Assembly (NCBI RefSeq): GCF_032842345.1
Contig: NZ_WBKO01000001.1
Coordinates: 1,714,154 to 1,778,153 of the forward strand
From: Methanoculleus caldifontis
Lineage (GTDB): Archaea; Halobacteriota; Methanomicrobia; Methanomicrobiales; Methanoculleaceae
DNA length: 64,000 bases
Reading direction: 5' to 3'
In this document: positions 54,707-62,345 of the stretch, one piece after another
How positions within the stretch are numbered: position 1 is the first letter of the stretch
How the letters are laid out: the number at the start of each line of letters is the position of its first letter
The notes under the pieces: generated by a model
Told to the model about the DNA's origin: nothing
The model's input: only the letters and a program-made list of their open reading frames with translations
Databases searched by the model: none
Made by a program: the position numbers and the translations under genes

Positions 54707-56605
54707 ATGGCTGATAATTTCAATGTCAGACTCGATGAGGTGAAGTACTACACCCCTGATGCCTGCTGCAAGGAGCAGTCCTGGATAGGCGACTACAACC
54801 GGACCTACCAGGCGTTCCTGGCCGACCCCGATGGGTTCTGGGACGGCATCGCCCGGGAGCTCGACTGGTTTCAGCCCTGGGACCGGGTGAAGGAGTGGAA
54901 CTACCCGTATGCCCGGTGGTTCCTGAACGGAAAGCTCAACATCACCCACAACTGCCTGGACCGCCACGCCCACAGCCAGCGGCGGAACAAGGTCGCTCTC
55001 ATGTGGCGTGGCGAGGACGAGGGTGACGAGCAGATCTACACCTACCGCCAGCTCCACCAGGCGGTCTGCCGGTTCGCAAACGGCTTGAAGCGCCTCGGCG
55101 TCGGCAAAGGCGACCGGGTCTGCATCTACATGCCGGTGGTACCCGAGCAGGTCATCGCGATGCTCGCCTGCGCCCGGATCGGAGCCATCCACTCCGTCGT
55201 CTTCGGCGGGTTCGGGGTCAACGCGCTCAACCAGCGGATCAGGGGCATCGAGGCGAAGGTGGTCATCACCGCCGACGTCACCTACCGGCGCGGGAAGGCC
55301 ATCCCGCTCAAGAACATCGTCGAGGAGGCGGTCGTGAGCGCCCCGAGCGTCGAGCGGATCGTCATCCTCCGGCGCGACACAGACAAACCCGTCGAACTCC
55401 ACCCCGAGATGGAAGTGGACTACTACGACCTGACGGAAGGCGTGGACCGGGAGTGTCCGGCGGAGCCGATGGATGCCGAGGACCCGCTCTTCATCCTCTA
55501 CACGAGCGGCACCACGGGGTCCCCGAAGGGTATCGTCCACACCTGCGGCGGCTACACCGTCGGGACCTACTACACGACGAAGTACGTCTTCGACGTCAAG
55601 GACAGCGACGTCTACTGGTGCACCGCCGACCCCGGCTGGATCACCGGCCACAGCTACGGCGTCTACGGGCCGCTCCTGAACGGGGCCACCTGCCTCATCG
55701 CCGAAGCGACCCCCGACTACCCGGACCCGGGCACCTGGTGGAACCTGATCGAGGAGTATGGTGTCACCATCTTCTACACCGCTCCGACCGCCATCCGGAT
55801 GTTCATGCGGGTAGGCGAGGAGTGGCCGAACCGCTGCAACCTCTCGTCGCTGCGCGTGCTCGGCTCCGTCGGCGAGCCGCTCAACCCGGAGGCGTTCGAG
55901 TGGTACTACCGCACTATCGGCAAGGACCGGTGCCCCATCGTGGACACCTGGTGGCAGACCGAGACCGGGATGCACATGCTGACCACGATGATCGGTGAAC
56001 CCATGCGCCCCGGATTCGTGGGCAAGCCGATCCCCGGCGTCGTCGCGGATGTCGTCGATATGGAGGGCAACTCATGCCCGCCGGGGACCGGCGGCCTCCT
56101 GGTCGTCAAGGAGCCCTGGCCCTCGATGATGCGGACGGTCTGGAACGACGACGAGCGGTACCGCAAGTACTGGAACACCATTCCCGGTTGCTACACGGCC
56201 GCCGACCTCGCGGTGAAGGATAAAGACGGCTACATCATGGTCATCGGGCGGTCGGACGACCTGATCGTCGTCGCCGGGCACAACATCGGGACCGCAGAGG
56301 TCGAGAGCGCGCTCGTCTCCCACGAAGCCGTCGCGGAGGCCGCCGTCATCGGGAAACCCGACGCCATGAAGGGGAACGTCATCAAAGCCTTCGTCATCCT
56401 CAAGGACGGCCGCCAGCCTGGAGACAAGCTGAAGAACGACCTCGTCTACCACGTCCGGATGACGCTCGGCCCCATCGCCATACCCTCCGAGATCGAGTTC
56501 GTCCAGTCGCTCCCCAAGACCCGGAGCGGCAAGATCATGAGGCGCGTCTTAAAAGCGCAGGAACTGGGTATGGACCCCGGAGACATCTCCACCCTGGAGG
56601 AATAA
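54707..56605 (+). CDS. acs: AMP-forming acetyl-CoA synthetase
   Basis: The protein has 632 residues. A3/P-loop [15 protein letters not shown] (about 265), A5 [13 protein letters not shown]8 [26 protein letters not shown], and the C-terminal [14 protein letters not shown] with catalytic Lys609, the residue that protein acetyltransferases silence in bacterial Acs. It makes acetyl-CoA from acetate, ATP and CoA for biosynthesis in this methanogen. ATG 54707 is chosen over 54620 because the upstream part spans the promoter palindrome. Preceded by AGGGGCGAC. Confidence 0.94.
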   Translation: MADNFNVRLDEVKYYTPDACCKEQSWIGDYNRTYQAFLADPDGFWDGIARELDWFQPWDRVKEWNYPYARWFLNGKLNITHNCLDRHAHSQRRNKVALMWRGEDEGDEQIYTYRQLHQAVCRFANGLKRLGVGKGDRVCIYMPVVPEQVIAMLACARIGAIHSVVFGGFGVNALNQRIRGIEAKVVITADVTYRRGKAIPLKNIVEEAVVSAPSVERIVILRRDTDKPVELHPEMEVDYYDLTEGVDRECPAEPMDAEDPLFILYTSGTTGSPKGIVHTCGGYTVGTYYTTKYVFDVKDSDVYWCTADPGWITGHSYGVYGPLLNGATCLIAEATPDYPDPGTWWNLIEEYGVTIFYTAPTAIRMFMRVGEEWPNRCNLSSLRVLGSVGEPLNPEAFEWYYRTIGKDRCPIVDTWWQTETGMHMLTTMIGEPMRPGFVGKPIPGVVADVVDMEGNSCPPGTGGLLVVKEPWPSMMRTVWNDDERYRKYWNTIPGCYTAADLAVKDKDGYIMVIGRSDDLIVVAGHNIGTAEVESALVSHEAVAEAAVIGKPDAMKGNVIKAFVILKDGRQPGDKLKNDLVYHVRMTLGPIAIPSEIEFVQSLPKTRSGKIMRRVLKAQELGMDPGDISTLEE

Positions 56606-56616
56606 CCAACCAACCC

Positions 56617-56636
56617 TTTATATACTCTTTTATATA
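56617..56636 (+). promoter_or_regulatory. Two adjacent TATA boxes in front of tbp
   Basis: TTTATATA at 56617 and TTTATATAT at 56628, 11 bp apart. The first would place the transcription start at or next to the ATG at 56647; the second sits between the first box and the start codon and could be a TBP autoregulatory site. Confidence 0.55.
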
Positions 56637-56646
56637 TCTTATAAAT

Positions 56647-57210
56647 ATGAATGAGCACAGTCCAGAGGAGTCCCTCAAGATAGAAAATATCGTTGCTTCG
56701 GCGAAAGTGACGGATTCTCTTGATCTCCCCTCTCTTGCCTCGCAGCTGAAGGATGCGGAATACAATAAAAAACGGTTTCCCGGAGTCGTTCTCCGGATGC
56801 AGGACCCAAAGATCGCCGCGCTCGTCTTCGGCTCCGGCAAGGTCGTCCTGACGGGTGCTAAAAGCATCGACAGTCTCTCGCGTGGCCTCCAGATCCTCGG
56901 CGACCAGCTCCGGGCGCTCGGTATCGACATTCCCGAGAACCTGACTTACAAGATCCAGAATATCGTCACGTCCGCGGATCTCGGCACGCCGATCAACTTA
57001 AACAAGATCGCCGTGGGCTTCAACCTGGACCGCATCGAGTACGAGCCCGAACAGTTCCCCGGGCTGGTCTACCGGCTCGACGACCCGAAGGTGGTCGTCC
57101 TCCTCTTTGGTTCCGGCAAACTGATCATCACCGGCGGCAAGGTGCCCGAAGACGCGAGGCGTGCGGTTCAGCGGATCCTCTCCGAGCTCTCCAGTCTCGG
57201 CCTCATCTGA
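56647..57210 (+). CDS. tbp: TATA-box-binding protein
   Basis: The protein has 187 residues, typical length. Two imperfect repeats: IVASAKVTDSLDLPSLA ... FPGVVLRMQDPKIAALVFGSGKVVLTGAK and IVTSADLGTPINLNKIA ... FPGLVYRLDDPKVVVLLFGSGKLIITGGK, carrying the minor-groove-intercalating aromatic positions. It nucleates transcription initiation with TFB. No ribosome site precedes the ATG, and transcription probably starts at or next to it. Follows acs by 41 nt with its own promoter. Confidence 0.96.
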   Translation: MNEHSPEESLKIENIVASAKVTDSLDLPSLASQLKDAEYNKKRFPGVVLRMQDPKIAALVFGSGKVVLTGAKSIDSLSRGLQILGDQLRALGIDIPENLTYKIQNIVTSADLGTPINLNKIAVGFNLDRIEYEPEQFPGLVYRLDDPKVVVLLFGSGKLIITGGKVPEDARRAVQRILSELSSLGLI

Positions 57211-57228
57211 ACTCCATCGAATAATCTC

Positions 57229-57234
57229 TTTTTT
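57229..57234 (+). terminator. Oligo-T terminator after tbp
   Basis: Six T in CTCTTTTTTGGG, 19 nt after the tbp stop. Confidence 0.6.
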
Positions 57235-57472
57235 GGGCAGTCCGGCGCGAACGAAGTACCGGAGGTGCCGTGGAGGCGTAATCTATTCCCTCTCCCGGAG
57301 GCCACCCCCTCACCGCCGAAATGAGCGCGGTCAGGCAAAGAACAAGCGTATCCTATCGGTGCAATGCTGCATCGATTCTCTTAAAACCATCACAATCGCA
57401 AAATCTCCCATTGAAATAATAATATTTTTATAGTCAGATTTAAAACAATAACTACTGCCTGATGGTGAACGG

Positions 57473-57853
57473 ATGAGGTCAGATAAGGTACGATATTTTA
57501 CGCCACGCGATGAGGAACTTGCCGAACTCCTCATAGGTATCGGCATCAAGAGAAACGTCTCGAAAGTGCTTGTTTATCTTGCAAACATCGAGGAGGCAAC
57601 ATCCCGCGACATCGAGCGGGGCACCGATCTCCGCCAGCCCGAGGTCAGCATCGCCATGCGCTACCTCAAGGAATGCGACTGGGTGGACACCCGCGAGAGC
57701 AAATCCGAGAGTAAAGGCCGGCCGGTGAAGATCTACATGCTCTCGCGCCCGATAACGGAGATCATGGATACGATCGAGAAAGAAAAGAAGAGAGAAGCCC
57801 GCCACCAGCTAGACCTTATCCAGAAGATGCGTGAATGCATCTCAACGCAGTGA
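57473..57853 (+). CDS. Winged-helix transcriptional regulator
   Basis: The protein has 126 residues. GIKRNVSKVLVYLANIEEATSRDIERGTDLRQPEVSIAMRYLKECDWVDTRESKSESKGRPVKIYMLS is a winged HTH of MarR/TrmB-like type (residues 23-90) with the recognition helix at QPEVSIAMRYL and a wing at SESKGRPVK. A C-terminal coiled coil (EIMDTIEKEKKREARHQLDL) should mediate dimerisation. No ligand domain is present. It is preceded by AT-rich DNA (TATTTTTATAG near 57425). The 3' end overlaps the convergent rpiA by 12 bp. Target genes unknown. Confidence 0.82.
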   Translation: MRSDKVRYFTPRDEELAELLIGIGIKRNVSKVLVYLANIEEATSRDIERGTDLRQPEVSIAMRYLKECDWVDTRESKSESKGRPVKIYMLSRPITEIMDTIEKEKKREARHQLDLIQKMRECISTQ

Positions 57854-58537
57854 TACGACGCGGCACCCCTTCTCCTCACCAACGATGACCGTTATCTTTT
57901 CTCCGTAGGCGGTAAAGAGACCGCACTCCAGCGCTCCGGGGATGGCGGCTATTTTTGCCTCCAGGTCCCGGGGCGAACCGATCGTCCCGAAGCTGCAGTC
58001 GAGGATGAAGTTGCCGTTGTCGGTCACGACCGGGCCGTCTTTCTTCACCCCTTCCCGCATCGTCGGAACGGCGCCGAGGAGGGAGAGCCGCCGGGAGACC
58101 GACGTGGAGGCGAACGGGAGCACCTCGACCGGGACGAGCGCATCGAAGGTCTCCACCATCTTCGTCGGATCGACGACGATGATCACTCTCCGGGCCGCGT
58201 CTGCGACGCATTTCTCCCGGAGGAGCGCCGCCCCCCGCCCCTTGATCAGGTTGCCGGCCGGGTCGACCTGGTCGGCTCCGTCGATCGCGATATCGATCTC
58301 CGGGTGCTCGTCGAGGCTCGTGAGCGGGATCCCGTACTCGCGTGCCCGGATTGCCGCCTGGTAGGACGTCGGGACGCCGGCGATCGAAAGGCCGTCTCGT
58401 CGAATCCGCTCGCCCAGCCGCTCCATCGCAAAGAAGACCGTCGAGCCGGTGCCGAGACCGACGACCATCCCGTCCTCGACCATTCCTGCCGCCTGATACC
58501 CTGCGTTCCGCTTCGACTCTGTCTGCGGTGTACTCAT
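57842..58537 (-). CDS. rpiA: Ribose-5-phosphate isomerase A
   Basis: The protein has 231 residues. GMVVGLGTGSTVFFAMERLG (about 24-43), DIAIDGADQVDPAGNLIKGRGAAL (catalytic Asp/Lys/Glu region), VPVEVLPFA and TDNGNFILDCSFG are the complete RpiA motifs. It interconverts ribose 5-phosphate and ribulose 5-phosphate for nucleotide synthesis. ATG 58537 is preferred over a GTG two codons upstream. It lies 36 nt after surE on the same strand, probably one operon. Confidence 0.96.
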   Translation of the reverse strand: MSTPQTESKRNAGYQAAGMVEDGMVVGLGTGSTVFFAMERLGERIRRDGLSIAGVPTSYQAAIRAREYGIPLTSLDEHPEIDIAIDGADQVDPAGNLIKGRGAALLREKCVADAARRVIIVVDPTKMVETFDALVPVEVLPFASTSVSRRLSLLGAVPTMREGVKKDGPVVTDNGNFILDCSFGTIGSPRDLEAKIAAIPGALECGLFTAYGEKITVIVGEEKGCRVVSLR

Positions 58538-58573
58538 GATCACTCTTCGCCGTTCATCCAGATAGCCATGCCG

Positions 58574-59353
58574 TCAGGGGAAGATGCCTCTGAGGGCATC
58601 CGTGGCCCCGAACGCCGTGCAGTCGAGCGTGATGGGCGTGATGGAGACGTTGCCCTTCTGCACCGCATGCACGTCGGTCCCTTCTTCCGCATCCTCGTGC
58701 AGGGGCCCGTCGATCCAGTAGTAGGGGCGCCCGCGGGGGTCGAGGCGCTCCTCCACGCCGGTGTAGAAGAGTTTCTCGGCAAGGCGGGTGATCTCGTAGC
58801 CGCCGCGCACCGATGCCGGGATGTTCACGTTGATGACGTGAGCGTTCTCCGGGAACCCGTTTGTGAGGACCCGCTCGCAGACCTCGCGGACGACGCGCCT
58901 CGCGTCGCTGAACCGGTCGGCGACGCGTGACGGGTCGTCGAACTTGTCGCCCTGATCCTCCACCTGGAGCGAGAATGCAAGGGACGGCACTCCCTGGTTG
59001 GACGCTTCCAGGGCCGCGCCGACGGTGCCCGAGGTCATGATGGACTCGTAGGAGAGGTTCTCGCCGATGTTGATCCCGCTGACCACGAGGTCCGGGTTCA
59101 GGTGCAGCGCAAAGAGCCCTATGATCACGGAGTCGGTCGGTTTCCCGCCGACCGAGTACGCCGGCACCCCGTTCATCGTCACTTTGTTCGCGCGGATCGG
59201 CTCGAAGATGGAGATCGACCGCCCTACGGCGCTCTGCTGGGTGGCGGGAGCGACCACCGTGACGTCTGCGATCGGTGCGAGCGCATCGTATGCCGCCCAG
59301 AGCCCTACTGACGTAATCCCATCATCGTTGGTGAGCATAATCTTCGGCTTCAT
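58574..59353 (-). CDS. surE: 5'-nucleotidase SurE
   Basis: The protein has 259 residues. Metal site MLTNDDGITSVG (residues 6-17), VVAPATQQSAVGRSIS, VVSGINIGENLSYESIMTSGTVGAALE are the SurE signatures. It dephosphorylates nucleoside 5' monophosphates and, in some relatives, polyphosphate or 3' nucleotides. It lies immediately upstream of rpiA, so nucleotide salvage feeding ribose recycling is a reasonable link. Divergent from mfnD with an 83-nt gap. Confidence 0.95.
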   Translation of the reverse strand: MKPKIMLTNDDGITSVGLWAAYDALAPIADVTVVAPATQQSAVGRSISIFEPIRANKVTMNGVPAYSVGGKPTDSVIIGLFALHLNPDLVVSGINIGENLSYESIMTSGTVGAALEASNQGVPSLAFSLQVEDQGDKFDDPSRVADRFSDARRVVREVCERVLTNGFPENAHVINVNIPASVRGGYEITRLAEKLFYTGVEERLDPRGRPYYWIDGPLHEDAEEGTDVHAVQKGNVSITPITLDCTAFGATDALRGIFP

Positions 59354-59436
59354 TCTTGTCTATAGGGATGGCGTCCGCGCATCAAAAACCTGCCCGATCG
59401 TCAGGGTCAAGTGCCTGGCGACCAACCTCTACTACG

Positions 59437-60324
59437 ATGAAGGCGATTCTTGCCGAATACTCCGTATGCAACGACCCTGAGCTTGCGCCCGAGGGTGCCG
59501 CGATGCTCTCGGTGCTCAGCGCAAGCTTCGAGCGGTGCGGTTACGACGTGGTGACCCCGGAAGGACCCGACTTCGAGGGTGAGATCCGGAGGCTCGCACC
59601 GGGGTGCGACGTAGGCCTGGTCATCGCGCCGGACCACCTCATCTTCCGGTACACGCACCTTATCGAGCAATTCACCCATAACATCGGGTGTGGAAGCATG
59701 AATGCGGCGGTCTGCGCGAATAAGCAGCGGACGGCAGCAATCCTCTCCCGGCACGGCATCCCGGTCCCGCCCGCACCGGGAGAGGGGAAGAGGGTCGTCA
59801 AGCCGATCACGGGCTGCGGGGCCGTGGGGGTCAGGCTGACGGACGAGGAGCCGGGCGCCGGCGAGTTTGCCGAGGCATACATCGAAGGGGAGGCCCTGAG
59901 CGTGAGCCTGGTGGGGAGCCGGGTGACCGGCAACGTCTGCGAGTTCCACTCGGGCAACCCGCCGCTCCTGCTTGCGATAAACCGGCAGGAGATCGCCGTC
60001 GGCGACGACGGGCATCTCCGGTATCTCGGCGGAGAGACGCCGGTCCACCCCGACCGCGAGGAGGAGATCGTCGATGTCGCCGTCCAGGCGATGAACGTCC
60101 TCGGCTGCCAGGGGTATGCCGGGATCGACGTCGTCGTCGGCGACCGGGTCTACGTGGTGGACGTCAACCCGAGGCCCACGACCAGCCTGGTCGGGATCGC
60201 GGCGGTCATGGAGGAGGAGATAGCCGAGATCCTCGTTGCGGCGTCGCGTGGTAAAGGGCCGGCAGAGGTCCATCTTTCAGGAAGAGTCCTCTTTGACAAA
60301 GACGGGAGGATCAGCCGGGTATGA
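59437..60324 (+). CDS. mfnD: ATP-grasp tyramine-L-glutamate ligase
   Basis: The protein has 295 residues. ATP-grasp features: KRVVKPITGCGAVGVRL (Lys for ATP, about 111-127), YIEGEALSVSLVG and VYVVDVNPRPTTSLVG with the Mg-binding Asp-Asn pair (about 250). CDVGLVIAPDHLIFRYTHLIEQ is typical of the methanogen family that ligates glutamate to tyramine in methanofuran biosynthesis. ATG 59437 is chosen over 59356 because upstream residues are low-complexity. The stop overlaps mfnF (ATGA), consistent with a methanofuran operon. Confidence 0.87.
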   Translation: MKAILAEYSVCNDPELAPEGAAMLSVLSASFERCGYDVVTPEGPDFEGEIRRLAPGCDVGLVIAPDHLIFRYTHLIEQFTHNIGCGSMNAAVCANKQRTAAILSRHGIPVPPAPGEGKRVVKPITGCGAVGVRLTDEEPGAGEFAEAYIEGEALSVSLVGSRVTGNVCEFHSGNPPLLLAINRQEIAVGDDGHLRYLGGETPVHPDREEEIVDVAVQAMNVLGCQGYAGIDVVVGDRVYVVDVNPRPTTSLVGIAAVMEEEIAEILVAASRGKGPAEVHLSGRVLFDKDGRISRV

Positions 60325-61247
60325 TAGGGATCGATATCGGCGGAGCGAACCTCAAGGTCGTCGACGACGACGGGGTGCATATTCACTACTGTCCTCTCTG
60401 GCAGGGTGCGCCGCTCGCGGATCTCCTGGAGCCCTACGCGGAGCCTGCTGCCGTGGTGATGAGCGGCGAGCTCGCGGACTGCTTTGTGAACAAGATGGAG
60501 GGGATAGAGTGGATCGTGGGGGCCGTCCGAACGGTCGTCCCGGACGCCGCCTTCTACGGGACCGACGCGGCGTTTCATACCCGGCCCGTCCCGGCTCTCG
60601 CGGCCGCGAACTGGCTGGCCTCGGCAGATTACCTGCGGGAGGAGTATCCCGATGCGGTCCTCCTCGACGTGGGGAGCACCACCGCCGACATCATTCCCCT
60701 CAACGACTTCGAGAGTCTCAAGGGCCTGACCGACACCCGGCGGCTGCAGAAGCAGTACCTCGTCTATACCGGGATGCTCCGAACGAACGTCGCCACGATC
60801 CTCTCTTCAGTCACGCTGGACGGGAGAGTGACCCCGGTGAGCACCGAGTACTTCGCTGCAAGCGCCGACGCACATCTCGTGCTCGGTCACATCGCCCCGG
60901 AGGACTACACCTGCCCGGCACCCGACAACGGCGAGAAGACCGCGGATGCGGCGCTCCGGAGGCTTGCCCGCGTCGTCTGCGCGGACCTCGACGAGATCGG
61001 GAACTCCGGCGCCGTTCAGGTGGCCCGGCAGTTCTGGGAGGCTCAGCGGACACTGATCGTTCGTGCGGTGGGGCGCGCACTCTTCCAGAGCGGAGCCGAA
61101 CAGGTGATCGCGGCCGGGATCGGGGCCGACCTCTTCGCCCGCGAACTGAGCTGCACCACGCTGGATAGGGAGATCGGGTCGGTCTCGGACGCGCTGCCGG
61201 CGTACGCCGTCAGGGAGGTGGCGTTACGGCGGGCCGCAGGGGACTGA
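60321..61247 (+). CDS. mfnF: Methanofuran condensing enzyme MfnF (H4MPT-linked C1 transfer pathway protein family)
   Basis: The protein has 308 residues. An ASKHA-like N-terminus MIGIDIGGANLKVVDDDGV, MSGELADCFVNKMEGIEWIV, and LLDVGSTTADIIPL (second phosphate loop) define the family. MfnF joins the furan phosphate with gamma-glutamyl-tyramine to form the methanofuran core. It is the second gene after mfnD, with a 4-bp overlap. The last codons overlap the next small frame (CTGA). Confidence 0.88.
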   Translation: MIGIDIGGANLKVVDDDGVHIHYCPLWQGAPLADLLEPYAEPAAVVMSGELADCFVNKMEGIEWIVGAVRTVVPDAAFYGTDAAFHTRPVPALAAANWLASADYLREEYPDAVLLDVGSTTADIIPLNDFESLKGLTDTRRLQKQYLVYTGMLRTNVATILSSVTLDGRVTPVSTEYFAASADAHLVLGHIAPEDYTCPAPDNGEKTADAALRRLARVVCADLDEIGNSGAVQVARQFWEAQRTLIVRAVGRALFQSGAEQVIAAGIGADLFARELSCTTLDREIGSVSDALPAYAVREVALRRAAGD

Positions 61248-61492
61248 CCATCCTCCTGCTGGCGATATCGGTCGCCATCACGGGGGTTTCGCTCGCCCTC
61301 GGCTTCCCGTTCTTCTTCCTCTTCCTATTCATACCGCTGATACCGCTCTTCGGGAGACCGCCTGCCCGAGCCCGAAAGCGCTGCCCGGCCTGCGGGTGGG
61401 AAACCGCAGGCAGCGAGCGCTTCTGCCCCTACGATGGGATAGCTCTCGCGTCCGAGGGCGGAGATGGCGAGGTTCAGCAGCGAGAAGGGTAG
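61244..61492 (+). CDS. Overlooked small membrane zinc-ribbon ORF without canonical start codon
   Basis: The frame downstream of 61244 encodes LTILLLAISVAITGVSLALG, a second hydrophobic run FFFLFLFIPLIPLFG, then KRCPACGWETAGSERFCPYDGIAL and a short acidic tail, about 82 residues. The CPxCG...FCPxDG pattern is a zinc-ribbon common in methanogen small proteins and unlikely by chance. No ATG, GTG or TTG lies between the previous in-frame stop (61166) and the hydrophobic segment. CTG at 61244 overlaps the mfnF stop (CTGA) after AGGGGA and is the likeliest start. It runs antisense to the end of the gene at 61325. Confidence 0.5.
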   Translation: MTILLLAISVAITGVSLALGFPFFFLFLFIPLIPLFGRPPARARKRCPACGWETAGSERFCPYDGIALASEGGDGEVQQREG

Positions 61493-61930
61493 CGGGAGAC
61501 CGAAGAGTTCGGTTACCGGGATCTTGCCGAAGTCGCGGGAGGCGTAGTTCCGGATGGTCCCCCGGTCGACGACGATCCCCATCGCACGGAGGTACTCCGC
61601 CACCCGGTTGAACGGCATTCTTTGCGCCAGAACGAGGCAGAAGTCGACGACGGGCGCAGCAAGCCGGGTGTCGGGGTAGAACGGCGCGTCGGCGTAGCAG
61701 AGGGCACCGCATTGCCTGCAGTAGAATCTCTTCACGTGGACACGGATCGTCTGCTCCTTCCCATTATCGAGCAGGACAGCGAACCGCTTTTCCCGGAAGT
61801 CGTGTCCGGTGACCGGGCCGCCGCACGACGGACAGGCGTCGAGTTCGGTGAACTTCACGCCGTCCATCGACGCCAGAGCGTTCCCCACCAGGTCCACGAG
61901 CATCGGCGAGATCAGGATCTTCTTCTTCAC
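61325..61930 (-). CDS. Transposase-like zinc-finger/HTH protein without catalytic domain
   Basis: The protein has 201 residues from GTG 61930, which has GGAGAGGAG upstream. A zinc ribbon formed by ACPSCGGPVTGHDF and FYCRQCGALCYADAPFYPDT (about 36-85) is followed by a helical segment LVLAQRMPFNRVAEYLRAMGIVVDRGTIRNYASRD, the layout of transposase N-termini. No DDE catalytic core follows; the C-terminal 40 residues are low complexity and overlap an opposite-strand ORF. It may be a remnant or a domesticated DNA-binding protein. No inverted repeats or target duplications were found around it. Confidence 0.6.
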   Translation of the reverse strand: MKKKILISPMLVDLVGNALASMDGVKFTELDACPSCGGPVTGHDFREKRFAVLLDNGKEQTIRVHVKRFYCRQCGALCYADAPFYPDTRLAAPVVDFCLVLAQRMPFNRVAEYLRAMGIVVDRGTIRNYASRDFGKIPVTELFGLPLPFSLLNLAISALGRESYPIVGAEALAACGFPPAGRAALSGSGRRSPEERYQRYE

Positions 61931-62345
61931 GGTTGCGCTCCTCTCCCTGTGCAGATATATAATCGGTGTAGGATTCCACCGATAATAACATCTTCTCTCA
62001 GATAGGAAAGACGACTGGTGCAAGGCACGGCGGTCGTTTCAGGTCTCTTAAGGCATCTTTCGGATATCGGGACTCCTGCTCCCGGTTCGGCCGCAGGCAT
62101 CGTTCTGCTCTGGAGGCGGCCCCTGAACCCCGCCCGGAGATCGGTTTATCACTTATATCTGCTCTCCATCGACACCCGAACCCGGATTTTCCCGGGTGAG
62201 GCCCGGTTAATGGTCAAAAGAGGTGATACAGGTGGATATTCGCCTTTTCATACTCCCGATAAGGACGGGGCAGATCCGGTTAACCACGTCCATTTAAGTA
62301 GCTTAACCACAGATAAACGGTTCGCCATAGAGGTGTGGTAAAAAC
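61931..62345. other. Upstream region of formate dehydrogenase
   Basis: About 415 bp. GTTTATCACTTATATCTG near 62143 is a good TATA candidate for fdhA, implying a leader of about 170 nt. A second AT-rich patch CATTTAAGTAGCTTAACCAC near 62290 lies 50 nt before the start. Short frames in between are not convincing. No RNA structure of a known riboswitch class was recognised. Confidence 0.5.
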
